This document shows, piece after piece, positions 30,700 to 39,806 of a DNA stretch of 64,000 bases. The DNA is from Sulfitobacter faviae (GTDB taxonomy: Bacteria > Pseudomonadota > Alphaproteobacteria > Rhodobacterales > Rhodobacteraceae), in contig NZ_PGFQ01000001.1 in the NCBI RefSeq assembly GCF_029870955.1, forward strand, positions 2,914,001 through 2,978,000. Reading direction: 5' to 3'. The notes beneath the pieces were generated by a model. That model was not told where the DNA came from. It searched no databases and saw only the letters and a list, made by a program, of their open reading frames with translations. Both the position numbers and the translations under genes were made by a program. Position 1 is the stretch's first letter; every line of letters begins with the position of its first letter.

Positions 30700-31136
30700 T
30701 AGCTTACGATATGACGTTGAAGGGCTTGAATGGCCAGAATATAACCGTGGACGCCAAAGCCGCAAATCTGCCCAAGGGCCACCGGCGCGATATAGGACGT
30801 GTGGCGGAAACTTTCACGGGCGTGAATGTTGCTTAGATGCACTTCAACCACAGGCAGTTCGACCGACGCGATAGCGTCCATCAACGCGATAGAAGTGTGC
30901 GTATAGGCGCCGGCATTCAGAATGATACCGGCATGTTGGCCGCGCGCCGCATGGATTAGATCGATCAGGCTGCCTTCGTGGTTCGACTGCGCAAACTCCA
31001 TCTCCAGACCCAGCCGTGCGGTTTCCTCGGCACAGAGGGCCTCAACATCCGCCAAGGTGGTCTTGCCATAGACCTCAGGCTGCCGCGTGCCCAAAAGGTT
31101 CAGGTTCGGGCCGTTCAAAATAAGTACAGACGCCAT
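30699..31136 (-). CDS. aroQ: 3-dehydroquinate dehydratase, type II
   Basis: 145 aa, normal for the dodecameric type II enzyme of the shikimate pathway. Signatures: [20 protein letters not shown] (catalytic Tyr), [42 protein letters not shown] and [18 protein letters not shown] start at the second Met (31136); the ORF permits two more residues. Its stop overlaps the LuxR-type gene start, an unusual coupling. Confidence 0.95.
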   Translation of the reverse strand: MASVLILNGPNLNLLGTRQPEVYGKTTLADVEALCAEETARLGLEMEFAQSNHEGSLIDLIHAARGQHAGIILNAGAYTHTSIALMDAIASVELPVVEVHLSNIHARESFRHTSYIAPVALGQICGFGVHGYILAIQALQRHIVS

Positions 31137-31253
31137 AATCACTCACATTAAATCATCTAGATAGTGTTAACGGAGCAAAACTGGCGCTGTCCAGCGTCAG
31201 GTGGCATTGCGGTGCTGCTGTGGCGAGAAAATCGCAACAACAAGGCTGGCATT

Positions 31254-31274
31254 GTGAACTCACGGTGAAGTGCA
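31254..31274 (+). repeat. left terminal inverted repeat of the IS30 element
   Basis: GTGAACTCAC...GAAGTGCA, pairs with the right repeat. The exact outer boundary is uncertain by a few bases. Confidence 0.65.
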
Positions 31275-31291
31275 GTTCTTGATATGTCGTT

Positions 31292-32302
31292 TTACTCCAA
31301 CCGGTTCTGTATTTCCATCAGGTTGCTTTCAAAGACCTCAGCGGGCGTCCGGTAGCCAAGGCACTTGCGCGGCGTTGCGTTGAGGCGGTGGCAAATCGAC
31401 CTCAAATATCGATTTGTCAGCGCCGTCGGTGCGGTTGATCTTGGAAGGTATCGACGCAGCCTGTTGTTCGTATTCTCAACAGTGCCTTTCTGATAGGGCG
31501 CTTGCGGGTCACAGAACCAGGCATCCGCTCCGATCCCGGCCTTGAGATATTTCCAGGCCGAGAACTCGGTGCCGCGGTCGAAGGTAATCGACTGGCGCGC
31601 ATCGGCGGGCAGGGGAGCCAACCCGTTGATCAGAGACTCCATGATCGGTTTGGATTGGCGATCTTCATTACGCATCACGACGGCATAGCGGCTGACGCGC
31701 TCCACCAGTGACGTCACGTTTACCTTCCCATGCTCCTTGCGGAACATCATCAAGTCGCACTCCCAATGGCCGAATTCTAAGCGTTTTGAGACACGCTCAG
31801 GCCTGTGTGACAGGCTTTGACTGTCAAATATGTGGGTTCTGTTGTGCCTGCGGTAACCACGCGGCCGACGGTGGCGACGATGCTCAGGGAGATGGCGGTA
31901 GAACTGTTCCTCGCGACCGTCTTTGGAATAGGCAAAGCGATAGATCGTCTCGTGACTCACGCGGATCGGGTGCCGTTCGAGCCGCATCCTGCCGGCTATC
32001 TGTTCGGGCGACCAGCCAGCCTTCAGGCGGTTTTCGATAGCGGCTTTCAAATCAGGGTGGATGATCATCTTGCGATGGATCGCACGGCGCTGCTCATATT
32101 TGTCCTGAGCGACGAGCGCGTGATACCCATTTAGCTCAAGCAGTTCGTTGTCCGTGTACCGATTACGCTTAATGTCTCGGTAGATCGTGGACGGGTCGCG
32201 ACCCAGTCGATCCGCGATCTCTGAAATCGGCATTTTGGCTTCAAGCCACTTTGCAAGCTTGCGACGTTCGTCCAGCTTCAGGTGACAGTAGTGGGTTCCC
32301 AT
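31292..32302 (-). CDS. IS30-family transposase
   Basis: 336 aa, intact. The N-terminal HTH is of IS30 type (HLKLDERRKLAKWLEAKM, ISEIADRLGRDPSTIYRDIKRN). The DDE catalytic core has Asp in HWECDLMMF, Asp in ITFDRGTEFS and Glu in KGTVENTNNRLRRYLP. The intact frame suggests a recently active element. Inverted repeats flank the gene. Confidence 0.95.
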   Translation of the reverse strand: MGTHYCHLKLDERRKLAKWLEAKMPISEIADRLGRDPSTIYRDIKRNRYTDNELLELNGYHALVAQDKYEQRRAIHRKMIIHPDLKAAIENRLKAGWSPEQIAGRMRLERHPIRVSHETIYRFAYSKDGREEQFYRHLPEHRRHRRPRGYRRHNRTHIFDSQSLSHRPERVSKRLEFGHWECDLMMFRKEHGKVNVTSLVERVSRYAVVMRNEDRQSKPIMESLINGLAPLPADARQSITFDRGTEFSAWKYLKAGIGADAWFCDPQAPYQKGTVENTNNRLRRYLPRSTAPTALTNRYLRSICHRLNATPRKCLGYRTPAEVFESNLMEIQNRLE

Positions 32303-32342
32303 TCTTCATACTCCATGCAACTCTCTGTATTCGTACATATTT

Positions 32343-32364
32343 TGCACTTCGTTTGTGAATCCAC
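32343..32364 (-). repeat. right terminal inverted repeat of the IS30 element
   Basis: Read on the minus strand it is GTGGATTCAC...GAAGTGCA, matching the left end with one extra base. It lies about 40 nt upstream of the transposase start. Confidence 0.65.
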
Positions 32365-32435
32365 CCATGGCGATCTGTAAAACTGATAATCAGTGTTATG
32401 TAAATAAATCGGGTCCTGCGAGGGGCTGGATCAGT

Positions 32436-33125
32436 TTAACCCAAGGCGTAACCCGCGCCGCGCACGGTTCGGATCGGGTCTCCGCCACCTTCGCGCGTCA
32501 ATGCTTTGCGCAAACGCGCGATGTGAACGTCCACCGTGCGCGTATCGACATAGATGTCGCGGCCCCAAACGTGGTCGAGCAATTGATCGCGGCTGAACAC
32601 GCGCCCGGGTTTCTCCAGCAGCGTTGTTAGCAGCCGATACTCCGTCGGCCCCAGTTTCAGCTCGTTGCCCGCGCGGCTCACGCGGTGACGCTCCGGGTCG
32701 AGCTGGATATCGTCAAAGCTCAGCAGCGCGCCTGCGGCTGCGGGACGTGTGCGGCGCAACTGCGTGCGCACACGGGCCATGAGTTCGCGCAGGTTGTACG
32801 GCTTGATCACATAGTCATCCGCGCCGGTTTCCAGGCCCCGCACGGTATCCACTTCCTCAGAACGCGCAGAGAGCATGATAACTGGAATATGCCGCGTCGC
32901 CTCGCGCGATTTGAGCTGACGGCAAACTTCGATGCCGCTCATCAAGGGCATCATCCAATCGAGGATCACCAAATCCGGCGCGGCCTCTGAGACCAGAAGC
33001 ATGGCTTCTTCGCCGTCTTCGGCCCGGCGCACCTCAAAGCCTTCGGCTTCGAGGTTATAGGCCAGTACCTCACGTTGCGCGGGTTCATCTTCTACCAGCA
33101 GAACCTGGGGTCGTGTGACGTCCAT
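32436..33125 (-). CDS. phoB: phosphate regulon response regulator PhoB
   Basis: 229 aa. The receiver has LLVEDEP, phospho-Asp in LVILDWMMP and Lys in YVIKPYN. The OmpR-type winged helix has TVDVHIARLRKALT and VRGAGYAL. It binds Pho boxes when phosphorylated by PhoR. ATG at 33125 lies 4 nt after the phoU stop. Last gene of the pho-pst run; the IS30 element sits about 70 nt beyond its stop, so the insertion does not break it. Confidence 0.95.
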   Translation of the reverse strand: MDVTRPQVLLVEDEPAQREVLAYNLEAEGFEVRRAEDGEEAMLLVSEAAPDLVILDWMMPLMSGIEVCRQLKSREATRHIPVIMLSARSEEVDTVRGLETGADDYVIKPYNLRELMARVRTQLRRTRPAAAGALLSFDDIQLDPERHRVSRAGNELKLGPTEYRLLTTLLEKPGRVFSRDQLLDHVWGRDIYVDTRTVDVHIARLRKALTREGGGDPIRTVRGAGYALG

Positions 33126-33129
33126 CGTC

Positions 33130-33837
33130 TCAGTCCTTCGCGGTGATCGAAGTGCGGTCGGCCTTGGGCCGGTCGTCCTCGGGCGTCTCACCGGTCACCA
33201 GATAGACAACCTGTTCGGCGATGGCCGTCACATGGTCACCCATACGTTCGACGTTTTTGGCGATGAAATGCAGATGCATACAGGCGGTGATGCTGCGCGG
33301 GTCTTCCATCATGAAGGTGAGGAATTCGCGGAAGAGCGCATTATACATCTGGTCGACATCTTCGTCGCGGGTGATCACATCGCGCGCAAGATCCGCGTCG
33401 CGCTGAATATAAGCGTCGAGCGCATCTTTCAGCATTGCCTCGACCGCGCCAGCCATGCGGCGGATCGCGCCGGTGCTGTCGCTGACAGGCTCCATCTGGT
33501 TCAGGACGCTGGTGCGCTTGGCCATGTTTTTTGCATAGTCGCCAATACGTTCGAGGTTGGCGCTAATCTTGATGACGCTCAGCGTCAGACGCAGGTCGAT
33601 CGCGGTGGGCGCGCGCAGCGCAATGACACGGGCGGCGCTTTCGTTGATCTGCTCTTCCAGTCCGTCGATGGCCTTGTCCCCTGCCCGCACCTCATTGGCG
33701 AGCTCTTCGTCGCGGGTTTCCAGCGATTGCGCGCCGCGGCGAATGGCGTCTTCGACCAGCCCGCCCATTTTGAGGATCTGCGCCTGAACGGCTTCCAGAT
33801 CGCGGTCGAATGCTGATGCAATGTGTTGATCTGACAT
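33130..33837 (-). CDS. phoU: phosphate transport system regulator PhoU
   Basis: 235 aa, two three-helix PhoU repeats with metal-binding E/D-x-x-x-D patterns (ANLERIGDYAKNMAKR and AKNVERMGDHVTAIAEQ). It links the Pst transporter to PhoR and keeps the regulon off when phosphate is plentiful. ATG at 33837 starts 4 nt after pstB. Confidence 0.95.
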   Translation of the reverse strand: MSDQHIASAFDRDLEAVQAQILKMGGLVEDAIRRGAQSLETRDEELANEVRAGDKAIDGLEEQINESAARVIALRAPTAIDLRLTLSVIKISANLERIGDYAKNMAKRTSVLNQMEPVSDSTGAIRRMAGAVEAMLKDALDAYIQRDADLARDVITRDEDVDQMYNALFREFLTFMMEDPRSITACMHLHFIAKNVERMGDHVTAIAEQVVYLVTGETPEDDRPKADRTSITAKD

Positions 33838-33841
33838 GATA

Positions 33842-34639
33842 TTATCCAATACGGCCGGTGATGTAGCTTTCGGTGCGCGGGTCTTGGGGCCGCGTGAAGA
33901 TGTCGTCGGTGTCGCCAAATTCCACGAGGTTGCCGAGGTGGAAAAAGGCGGTTTTCTGGCTCACCCGCGCGGCCTGTTGCATGGAGTGTGTGACGATCAC
34001 GACGGAGTAGTTCTGCCGCAATTCGTCAATCAATTCCTCGACTTGCGCGGTGGCGATGGGGTCAAGGGCCGAGCATGGCTCGTCCATCAAGAGCACTTCG
34101 GGTTCGGTCGCCACGGCGCGGGCGATGCACAGACGCTGCTGTTGGCCGCCCGAGAGGCCGGTGCCCGGTGCGTGCAGACGGTCCTTCACCTCGTTCCAGA
34201 TCGCGCCCCGGCGCAGGGCTTGTTCGACGATATCGTCGAGGTCTGCCTTATTGCGGGCCAGCCCGTGGATGCGCGGGCCGTAGGCCACGTTGTCGTAGAT
34301 CGACTTTGGGAAGGGGTTTGGCTTTTGAAAAACCATACCCACTTTGGCGCGCAGCTGCACCGGGTCGACCCGTTTGTCATAGATGTCTTCGCCATCGATG
34401 CGGATGTCGCCGGTCACGCGGGCCACATCAATTGTGTCGTTCATCCTGTTGATACAACGTAGAAAAGTCGATTTGCCGCAGCCCGAAGGGCCGATAAAGG
34501 CGGTCACGGTTTTGTCGTTGATGTCGATGTCCACGTCGCGAATGGCGTGGCTGTCACCGTAGTAGACCTGCACGTTGCGGGCCGCGATCTTGACGGGTTG
34601 GGTTGTCACGTCACTCTCCGAATATCTGTTGTCTTTCAT
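33842..34639 (-). CDS. pstB: phosphate ABC transporter ATP-binding protein PstB
   Basis: 265 aa. Walker [11 protein letters not shown]-loop FQKPNPFP, signature LSGGQQQRL, Walker [15 protein letters not shown]-loop THSM. It powers high-affinity phosphate uptake with PstSCA. Confidence 0.97.
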   Translation of the reverse strand: MKDNRYSESDVTTQPVKIAARNVQVYYGDSHAIRDVDIDINDKTVTAFIGPSGCGKSTFLRCINRMNDTIDVARVTGDIRIDGEDIYDKRVDPVQLRAKVGMVFQKPNPFPKSIYDNVAYGPRIHGLARNKADLDDIVEQALRRGAIWNEVKDRLHAPGTGLSGGQQQRLCIARAVATEPEVLLMDEPCSALDPIATAQVEELIDELRQNYSVVIVTHSMQQAARVSQKTAFFHLGNLVEFGDTDDIFTRPQDPRTESYITGRIG

Positions 34640-34654
34640 GGTCCCGTCCTTGGT

Positions 34655-36010
34655 TTACCAGCGACGCTCAAAGCGGCGGCGCAGCAGCACGGCGATGGCA
34701 TTCATCGTGATCAGGAACACCAGCAAGATGATGATACCGCCCCAAGCACGTTCGTAGAAGGCCGGGTCGGCGCGTTTGGCCCATTCATAGATCTGGGCCG
34801 GCATGGCGGAGTTCGGGGCCATCAGCCCTTCGGCGATGCTGTCGGGCGGGTTGGACGCGATGAAGCCCACCATGCCGATCAGCAGCAAAGGTGCCGTTTC
34901 GCCAAGGGCTTGGGCAAGCCCGATGATCGTCCCCGTCAGGATGCCCGGTGCGGCGAGGGGCAGCACATGGTGGAACACCGATTGCATTTTCGAGGCCCCT
35001 ACCCCAAGCGCCGCGTCGCGGATCGAGGGCGGCACCGATTTGAGCGAGGCGCGGGTCGAGATGATGATCGTCGGCAGGGTCATCAGGGTGAGCACCAGAC
35101 CACCCACCAGCGGAGCCGAGTTCGGCAGGTGCATGTAGTTGATGAAGACCGCGAGACCAAGGATACCAAAGACGATCGAGGGCACCGCGGCGAGGTTTGA
35201 GATGTTCACTTCGATGATGTCGGTGATCCAGTTCTTCGGCGCGAATTCTTCGAGGTAGATTGACGCGGCGACCCCGATGGGCAGCGCCAGCACCAGCACC
35301 ACCAGCATCATCGCGAAAGAGCCGATCATCGACACCCCCATGCCCGCCGCTTCGGGCCGCGCGTCAGAGGCGTCGGCGCCTGTGATGAAGTCGAGGTTGA
35401 ACCGCTTTTCGATGCTGCCGTCGGCGATCAACGCATCGACCAGATCAAGCTGTTTGGCGCTGATGTTCTTGTCATTGGCGATGCTTTCGCGGGTCACGCG
35501 GCCCTTGAGGTAGCCATCGACACGGCTGTTGGTCAGGAACTCGAACTCGGCATTCGTGCCGATCAACTCGGGGTTGGCCAAGACGTAGTTGCGCAACTGG
35601 GCAGCGGCGTCTTTCGACAGGATATCGGCCATCGCCTTGGGCTTGAGATCGGTCTCAACCTCGCCCGCTTCGACCTTGTTTTCAAAGGCAGATTTCAGCA
35701 GCGGTGAATATCCGAAGGTCGAGACCTTCTTTATGTCTTCCAGATCGCGGTTGCCGTTTTTGTCGAGCTTGTCTTCCAGCAGCGGCACGGAAAGCGTCAC
35801 ATAGGTCTGCTGAAACGCGCCGGTCCCGCGTGAGATGATGGTGAAGAGCAGCGTCAGCAGCATCAAGAGGCCGATCACGATGGCAATGATGCCATAGAGC
35901 TTGAAACGGCCCTCGGAAGCGTTGCGGCGTTTGGTGCGTCCGTCTTGAACCAGCAGGGAGGCTCCGCGCGGGTCTGCGATGGGGGCTGCGGGGTTGGGGA
36001 TATCGCTCAT
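34655..36010 (-). CDS. pstA: phosphate ABC transporter permease PstA
   Basis: 451 aa, longer than the 280-300 aa enterobacterial protein. An N-terminal domain of roughly 200 residues (DUF3333) after the first helix precedes the six-helix permease domain. The EAA-type loop is seen in IRDAALGVGASKMQSVFHHVLPLAAPG. The long form is common in alphaproteobacteria. Overlaps pstC by 4 nt. Confidence 0.95.
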   Translation of the reverse strand: MSDIPNPAAPIADPRGASLLVQDGRTKRRNASEGRFKLYGIIAIVIGLLMLLTLLFTIISRGTGAFQQTYVTLSVPLLEDKLDKNGNRDLEDIKKVSTFGYSPLLKSAFENKVEAGEVETDLKPKAMADILSKDAAAQLRNYVLANPELIGTNAEFEFLTNSRVDGYLKGRVTRESIANDKNISAKQLDLVDALIADGSIEKRFNLDFITGADASDARPEAAGMGVSMIGSFAMMLVVLVLALPIGVAASIYLEEFAPKNWITDIIEVNISNLAAVPSIVFGILGLAVFINYMHLPNSAPLVGGLVLTLMTLPTIIISTRASLKSVPPSIRDAALGVGASKMQSVFHHVLPLAAPGILTGTIIGLAQALGETAPLLLIGMVGFIASNPPDSIAEGLMAPNSAMPAQIYEWAKRADPAFYERAWGGIIILLVFLITMNAIAVLLRRRFERRW

Positions 36011-37503
36011 TCGTACTGCTCCCGGTATTTGCGCACGATGTAGAGGGCCAGCACGTTCAGGCCCAAGGTCAGGACGAAGAGGGTCAGGCCAAGGGCGAAG
36101 GCCACCAGCGTCTCGGGGCTGGCGAAATCGCTGTCCCCGGTCAACTGGCTGACGATGCGGGTGGTGATGGTGGTCATGGCTTCCAGCGGATTGGCCGAGA
36201 TGCGGGCGATGGCCCCTGCCCCCAGCACCACGATCATGGTCTCACCGATGGCGCGGCTCGCGGCCAGCAGCACGGCGCCCACGATGCCCGGCAGCGCCGC
36301 AGGCAGCACCACTTGGCGGATCGTCTCGGACTGGGTCGCGCCCAGCCCGAAGGAGCCGTCGCGCAGGGATTGGGGCACCGCGTTGATGATGTCGTCCGAC
36401 AGGGAGGAGACAAAGGGGATCAGCATGATGCCCATGACCAGCCCCGCGGTCAGAACCGAGGTCGCCCCCGACATCCAATCGACGCCCAGAAGCCCCTCTT
36501 CCCCGCGTCCGAAGACTTGGACGAGGAACGGCCCAACCGTCAGCAGCGCGAAAAGGCCGTAAACGATTGTGGGGATGCCTGCGAGGATTTCGAGCAGCGG
36601 CTTGGCTGTGGCGCGCACCTTGGGGCCTGCATATTCGCTGAGATAGATCGCGGCGAAAAGCCCGATGGGCACGGCCACCAGTAGCGCGATCAGCGAGATA
36701 TACAGCGTCCCCCAAAGCAGCGGCAGGATCGACAGGTCACTGTCGCCGCGGAAATTCGGCGCCCAGGAAGAGCCGAAGAAGAAGTCGGTCCAGGGGTGCA
36801 GGTTGAAGAAATTGATCGTCTCGAAGAGCATCGACAACACGATGCCCACCGTGGTCAGGATCGCGAGTGACGCCGCGAGGATCAGCAGCGCCTTCACGCC
36901 CCCTTCGACCCGGTTGCGGGCGCGGAAGGTGGCATCGGTTTCGCGGTAGACCATGGCCAGCCCGGCCAAGGCGATCAGCGCCACGATGATGTTGCGCCAG
37001 AAATTGCCCGTCGCCGTCATCTCGCGGTAAGTCTGCGCAGCTTGCAGCACCTCGGGGCTGATCTCGGCCCCCAAGGCAACGCCCTGTTCGCCCAGCCATG
37101 CGCGCAGGTCATCGGCAGCGGAAAGATCGGTCGCATCGGCCGCGCTAAGCGCGCCGGAAGAGACGGACGCGTCCAGCCCATCGGCCAGACGACGCACATC
37201 GCTCATGATCAGATTGACGGAGGAACCTTCGGGCACAGCCTCGGCGGGGATCATATCGACCACCGAAGATTGCACCAGCATCGGCTGGATCAGCAGCCAG
37301 AGTCCCAAAACCAAAAGCGCGGGCACCGCCACGCTCATCACCGCATTGTAGCCGTAGTAGCTTGGCAGCGAATGCAGCTTGCGGCTGTCACCTTGGGCAG
37401 AGGCCAAAGCCCGACGCCGCGCAAGGAAATACCCGCCCAGTGCCAGTGCCGCGATCAGGATGACCAGCGGCAGCACCGCGCCTGTTGTCAGTATTTGTCC
37501 CAC
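36007..37503 (-). CDS. pstC: phosphate ABC transporter permease PstC
   Basis: 498 aa with an N-terminal extension of about 200 residues carrying extra helices, then the permease core with the EAA loop LRDGSFGLGATQSETIRQVVLPAALPG. It forms the membrane channel with PstA. It starts 70 nt after pstS, past a hairpin that probably lowers its expression relative to the binding protein. Confidence 0.95.
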   Translation of the reverse strand: MGQILTTGAVLPLVILIAALALGGYFLARRRALASAQGDSRKLHSLPSYYGYNAVMSVAVPALLVLGLWLLIQPMLVQSSVVDMIPAEAVPEGSSVNLIMSDVRRLADGLDASVSSGALSAADATDLSAADDLRAWLGEQGVALGAEISPEVLQAAQTYREMTATGNFWRNIIVALIALAGLAMVYRETDATFRARNRVEGGVKALLILAASLAILTTVGIVLSMLFETINFFNLHPWTDFFFGSSWAPNFRGDSDLSILPLLWGTLYISLIALLVAVPIGLFAAIYLSEYAGPKVRATAKPLLEILAGIPTIVYGLFALLTVGPFLVQVFGRGEEGLLGVDWMSGATSVLTAGLVMGIMLIPFVSSLSDDIINAVPQSLRDGSFGLGATQSETIRQVVLPAALPGIVGAVLLAASRAIGETMIVVLGAGAIARISANPLEAMTTITTRIVSQLTGDSDFASPETLVAFALGLTLFVLTLGLNVLALYIVRKYREQYE

Positions 37504-37519
37504 ATGTCCCCCGGTGGAT

Positions 37520-37557
37520 CAAAAAGCGAAAAACCGGGGGCAGTCACCCGCCCCCGG
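37520..37557 (-). terminator. partial terminator between pstS and pstC
   Basis: On the minus strand CCGGGGGC / GCCCCCGG with an 8-nt loop is followed by TTTTTCGCTTTTT. It fits the usual excess of pstS over pstCAB transcripts. Confidence 0.75.
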
Positions 37558-37573
37558 CGATAAGGGTAAAGGC

Positions 37574-38614
37574 TTAGGAGCCGCTGCCCATCACGGTTTC
37601 ATCGGCAACCACGGACTGGGTGTCGGCCAGTTCAGGGTCGGAGACCAGACCGTATTCGGCCAGCGGGCCGTCGGGGCCGGCAACTTCGTCGGCGACGAAG
37701 AACTCAGCGTATTCCTTAAGGCCGGGGATCACGCCGATGTGGGCTTTCTTGACGTAGAAGAACAGCGGGCGCGACACGGGGTAGTCACCCGAGGCGATGC
37801 TCTCGGTGGTCGGCTCGACGCCGCCCATGGTGGCAACTTGCAGCTTGTCGGTGTTGTTCTCGTAGAAGGCCAGACCGAAGACGCCGATGCCGTCTTGGTT
37901 GCTCTCGATGCGCGCCAGCGTCTCGGTGTAGTCGCCGTCGATGTCCACGGACTTACCGTCGGTGCGCAGGCTGATGCATTCTTTCTCAGCCGCTTTCTCG
38001 TCGCCGCCCGCCGCTTCGGCGAAAACTTCAAGATCGCCGGTCTCTTCGCAGCCCGCAAGGATCACTTTTTCTTCGAAAACTTCGCGCGTGCCGTGTTTGG
38101 TGCCGGGGATGAAGGCTTGGATCGGCTGAGCGGGGAAGTCGGGGTTGACCTGATCCCATGTGGTGTAGGGGTTCTCGGTCACTTCGCCGTCGACGACAAC
38201 TTTGGCGGAGAGGGCTTTGTACCAATCGACCGGCGTGAACTCAAAGGTCTCGCCATTGATGTCGGAGGCAAAGACGATGCCGTCATAGCCGATGCGCACT
38301 TCGATGATGTCGGTCACGCCGTTCTCGGCACAGGCCGCCACTTCGGCGTCTTTGATCTGGCGCGAGGCATTGGCCACGTCGATGGTGTTCTCGCCCACGC
38401 CTTCGCAGAAGCGCTTGAGGCCAGCCGAGGAGCCGCCCGATTCCACGACCGGTGTCGGGAAGTCGAAGTTCTCGCCAAAGGCTTCGGCGACGATGGAGGC
38501 ATAGGGCAGCACGGTCGAGGAACCGGCAACCTGTACTTGGTCACGCGCGGCAGCAGCGGTTGCGGATACGGCGGCAATCGCCAGGGCGGAAGTGGTGAGT
38601 TTTGCGAGTGACAT
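37574..38614 (-). CDS. pstS: phosphate ABC transporter substrate-binding protein PstS
   Basis: 346 aa with a signal peptide of about 23 residues. Phosphate-binding loops VAGSSTVLPYA and ESGGSSAGLKRFC are present. It is periplasmic and delivers phosphate to PstCA. ATG at 38614 has an AGGAGA ribosome-binding site; the open frame extends upstream through the Pho box and is not translated there. It is the first gene under the Pho box. Confidence 0.96.
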   Translation of the reverse strand: MSLAKLTTSALAIAAVSATAAAARDQVQVAGSSTVLPYASIVAEAFGENFDFPTPVVESGGSSAGLKRFCEGVGENTIDVANASRQIKDAEVAACAENGVTDIIEVRIGYDGIVFASDINGETFEFTPVDWYKALSAKVVVDGEVTENPYTTWDQVNPDFPAQPIQAFIPGTKHGTREVFEEKVILAGCEETGDLEVFAEAAGGDEKAAEKECISLRTDGKSVDIDGDYTETLARIESNQDGIGVFGLAFYENNTDKLQVATMGGVEPTTESIASGDYPVSRPLFFYVKKAHIGVIPGLKEYAEFFVADEVAGPDGPLAEYGLVSDPELADTQSVVADETVMGSGS

Positions 38615-38693
38615 GATATCTCCTGTCAGATGCGAATTGGTGACCACCCCATGGTGATCTGCGCCCCGTCTATGAAGGCGGTGCTGTGCTTTT

Positions 38694-38722
38694 GTGACAG
38701 CAACGTTACAGTTCCATGACAG
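38694..38722 (-). promoter_or_regulatory. Pho box (three direct repeats) upstream of pstS
   Basis: On the minus strand: CTGTCAT, 4 nt, CTGTAAC, 4 nt, CTGTCAC. That is three 7-bp PhoB half-sites spaced by 11 bp, ending 79 nt before the pstS start. Two repeats make a standard box; the third suggests strong or cooperative PhoB binding. Confidence 0.9.
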
Positions 38723-38752
38723 TCGGCCTGAATCACCAAATTTCTGCAAAAA

Positions 38753-39805
38753 TCAGTCAGAACCCGGTTTCATCGGCAGAATCACGCGGAATTCGGCCCC
38801 TTCGCCGGGGGTGCTGGTGATCTTGAGCCGCCCGCGGTGGCGATTCATGATGTGTTTGACGATGGCCAGACCCAGGCCCGTTCCGCCAAGCGCACGGCTG
38901 CGGTGGCTGTCGACCCGGTAGAACCGTTCGGTCAGACGCGGCAGGTGAATCGCGTCGATCCCGGGACCATGGTCACGCACGCTTACGTAAACCGCGGGGC
39001 CGCGCATCGCCGGGTCATGGGCCGTGCGTTTGACCGAAATCTCAACCCGGTTGTCGCGCCCGCCATATTTGATCGCGTTCTCGATGAGATTGGTAAAGAC
39101 CTGCACCAACTGATCCGCATCACCCAGCACAAGGGCCGGTGCATCGCCCAGTTTTGGCGCCAGTGTCACATTGCTATCGACCGCCAGCGGCGCGAGGTTG
39201 CGTAGGGTGCCGCGCAGCACATCACACACATCAACCGGGGCCTCGGGGCGCACGCGTTCTTCGGCCTCCACCCGGCTGAGTGACAAAAGCTCCCCCACCA
39301 GCCGGTTCATTCGTTCGGCTTCTTGCGCCATGATCCCCAGAAACCGCTCGCGCGCCGCCGTGTCATCGCGTGCCGGGCCTTGCAGCGTCTCAATGAAGCC
39401 GATGAGCGCGGTAAGCGGGGTGCGCAACTCATGGCTCACATTGGCCACGAAATCGCGGCGCATCTGGCCTGCCTGCGCCATCTCCGTCACGTCGTTGAAA
39501 CTGAGCAGGACAATCCCGTGGTTCCCCACCGGGCGCAGACTGACGTCATAGGTAGTGCCATGTTCGCCGCCGGTGCTGGTAAAGCGCGCTTGGCAGGGCC
39601 CCGCGCCCGCGAGACAGCGCTCGACCGCTTCGACCAGCCCCGGCTGGCGCAGCGCGGTGACGAAATGGCGGCCCAGCAGCCCCTTGCCCAGCAGATCCTC
39701 GGCAGGGGCGTTCAGAACGGTGATCCGCTCTTCGGCATTGATGGCCACACTCGGCAGCGGCAGCGCCGCCACCACATCGGAAAGGGTTACGGCGGTGCTG
39801 CCCAT
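38753..39805 (-). CDS. phoR: phosphate regulon sensor histidine kinase PhoR
   Basis: 350 aa. A PAS-like domain (residues ~15-115) precedes the H-box VANVSHELRTPLTALIGF and the ATPase motifs NLIENAIKYGG, DHGPGID and GGTGLGLAIVKH. No N-terminal membrane helix is visible, so membrane attachment would have to come through partners such as PstSCAB/PhoU. I start at 39805, one base after the carbonic anhydrase stop. Upstream of pstS in the same direction; the Pho box lies between them. Confidence 0.9.
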   Translation of the reverse strand: MGSTAVTLSDVVAALPLPSVAINAEERITVLNAPAEDLLGKGLLGRHFVTALRQPGLVEAVERCLAGAGPCQARFTSTGGEHGTTYDVSLRPVGNHGIVLLSFNDVTEMAQAGQMRRDFVANVSHELRTPLTALIGFIETLQGPARDDTAARERFLGIMAQEAERMNRLVGELLSLSRVEAEERVRPEAPVDVCDVLRGTLRNLAPLAVDSNVTLAPKLGDAPALVLGDADQLVQVFTNLIENAIKYGGRDNRVEISVKRTAHDPAMRGPAVYVSVRDHGPGIDAIHLPRLTERFYRVDSHRSRALGGTGLGLAIVKHIMNRHRGRLKITSTPGEGAEFRVILPMKPGSD

Positions 39806-39806
39806 G

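Larger units (their letters stand above)
31254..32364 (-). mobile_element. IS30-family insertion sequence
   Basis: About 1.1 kb holding one transposase gene. The ends are imperfect inverted repeats: left 31254-31274 (gtgaactcac...gaagtgca) and right 32343-32364 (tgcacttc...gtgaatccac). They differ by one gap and a few mismatches. No target-site duplication could be decided by eye. It separates aroQ/luxR from phoB. Only one copy is seen in the window. Confidence 0.8.
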
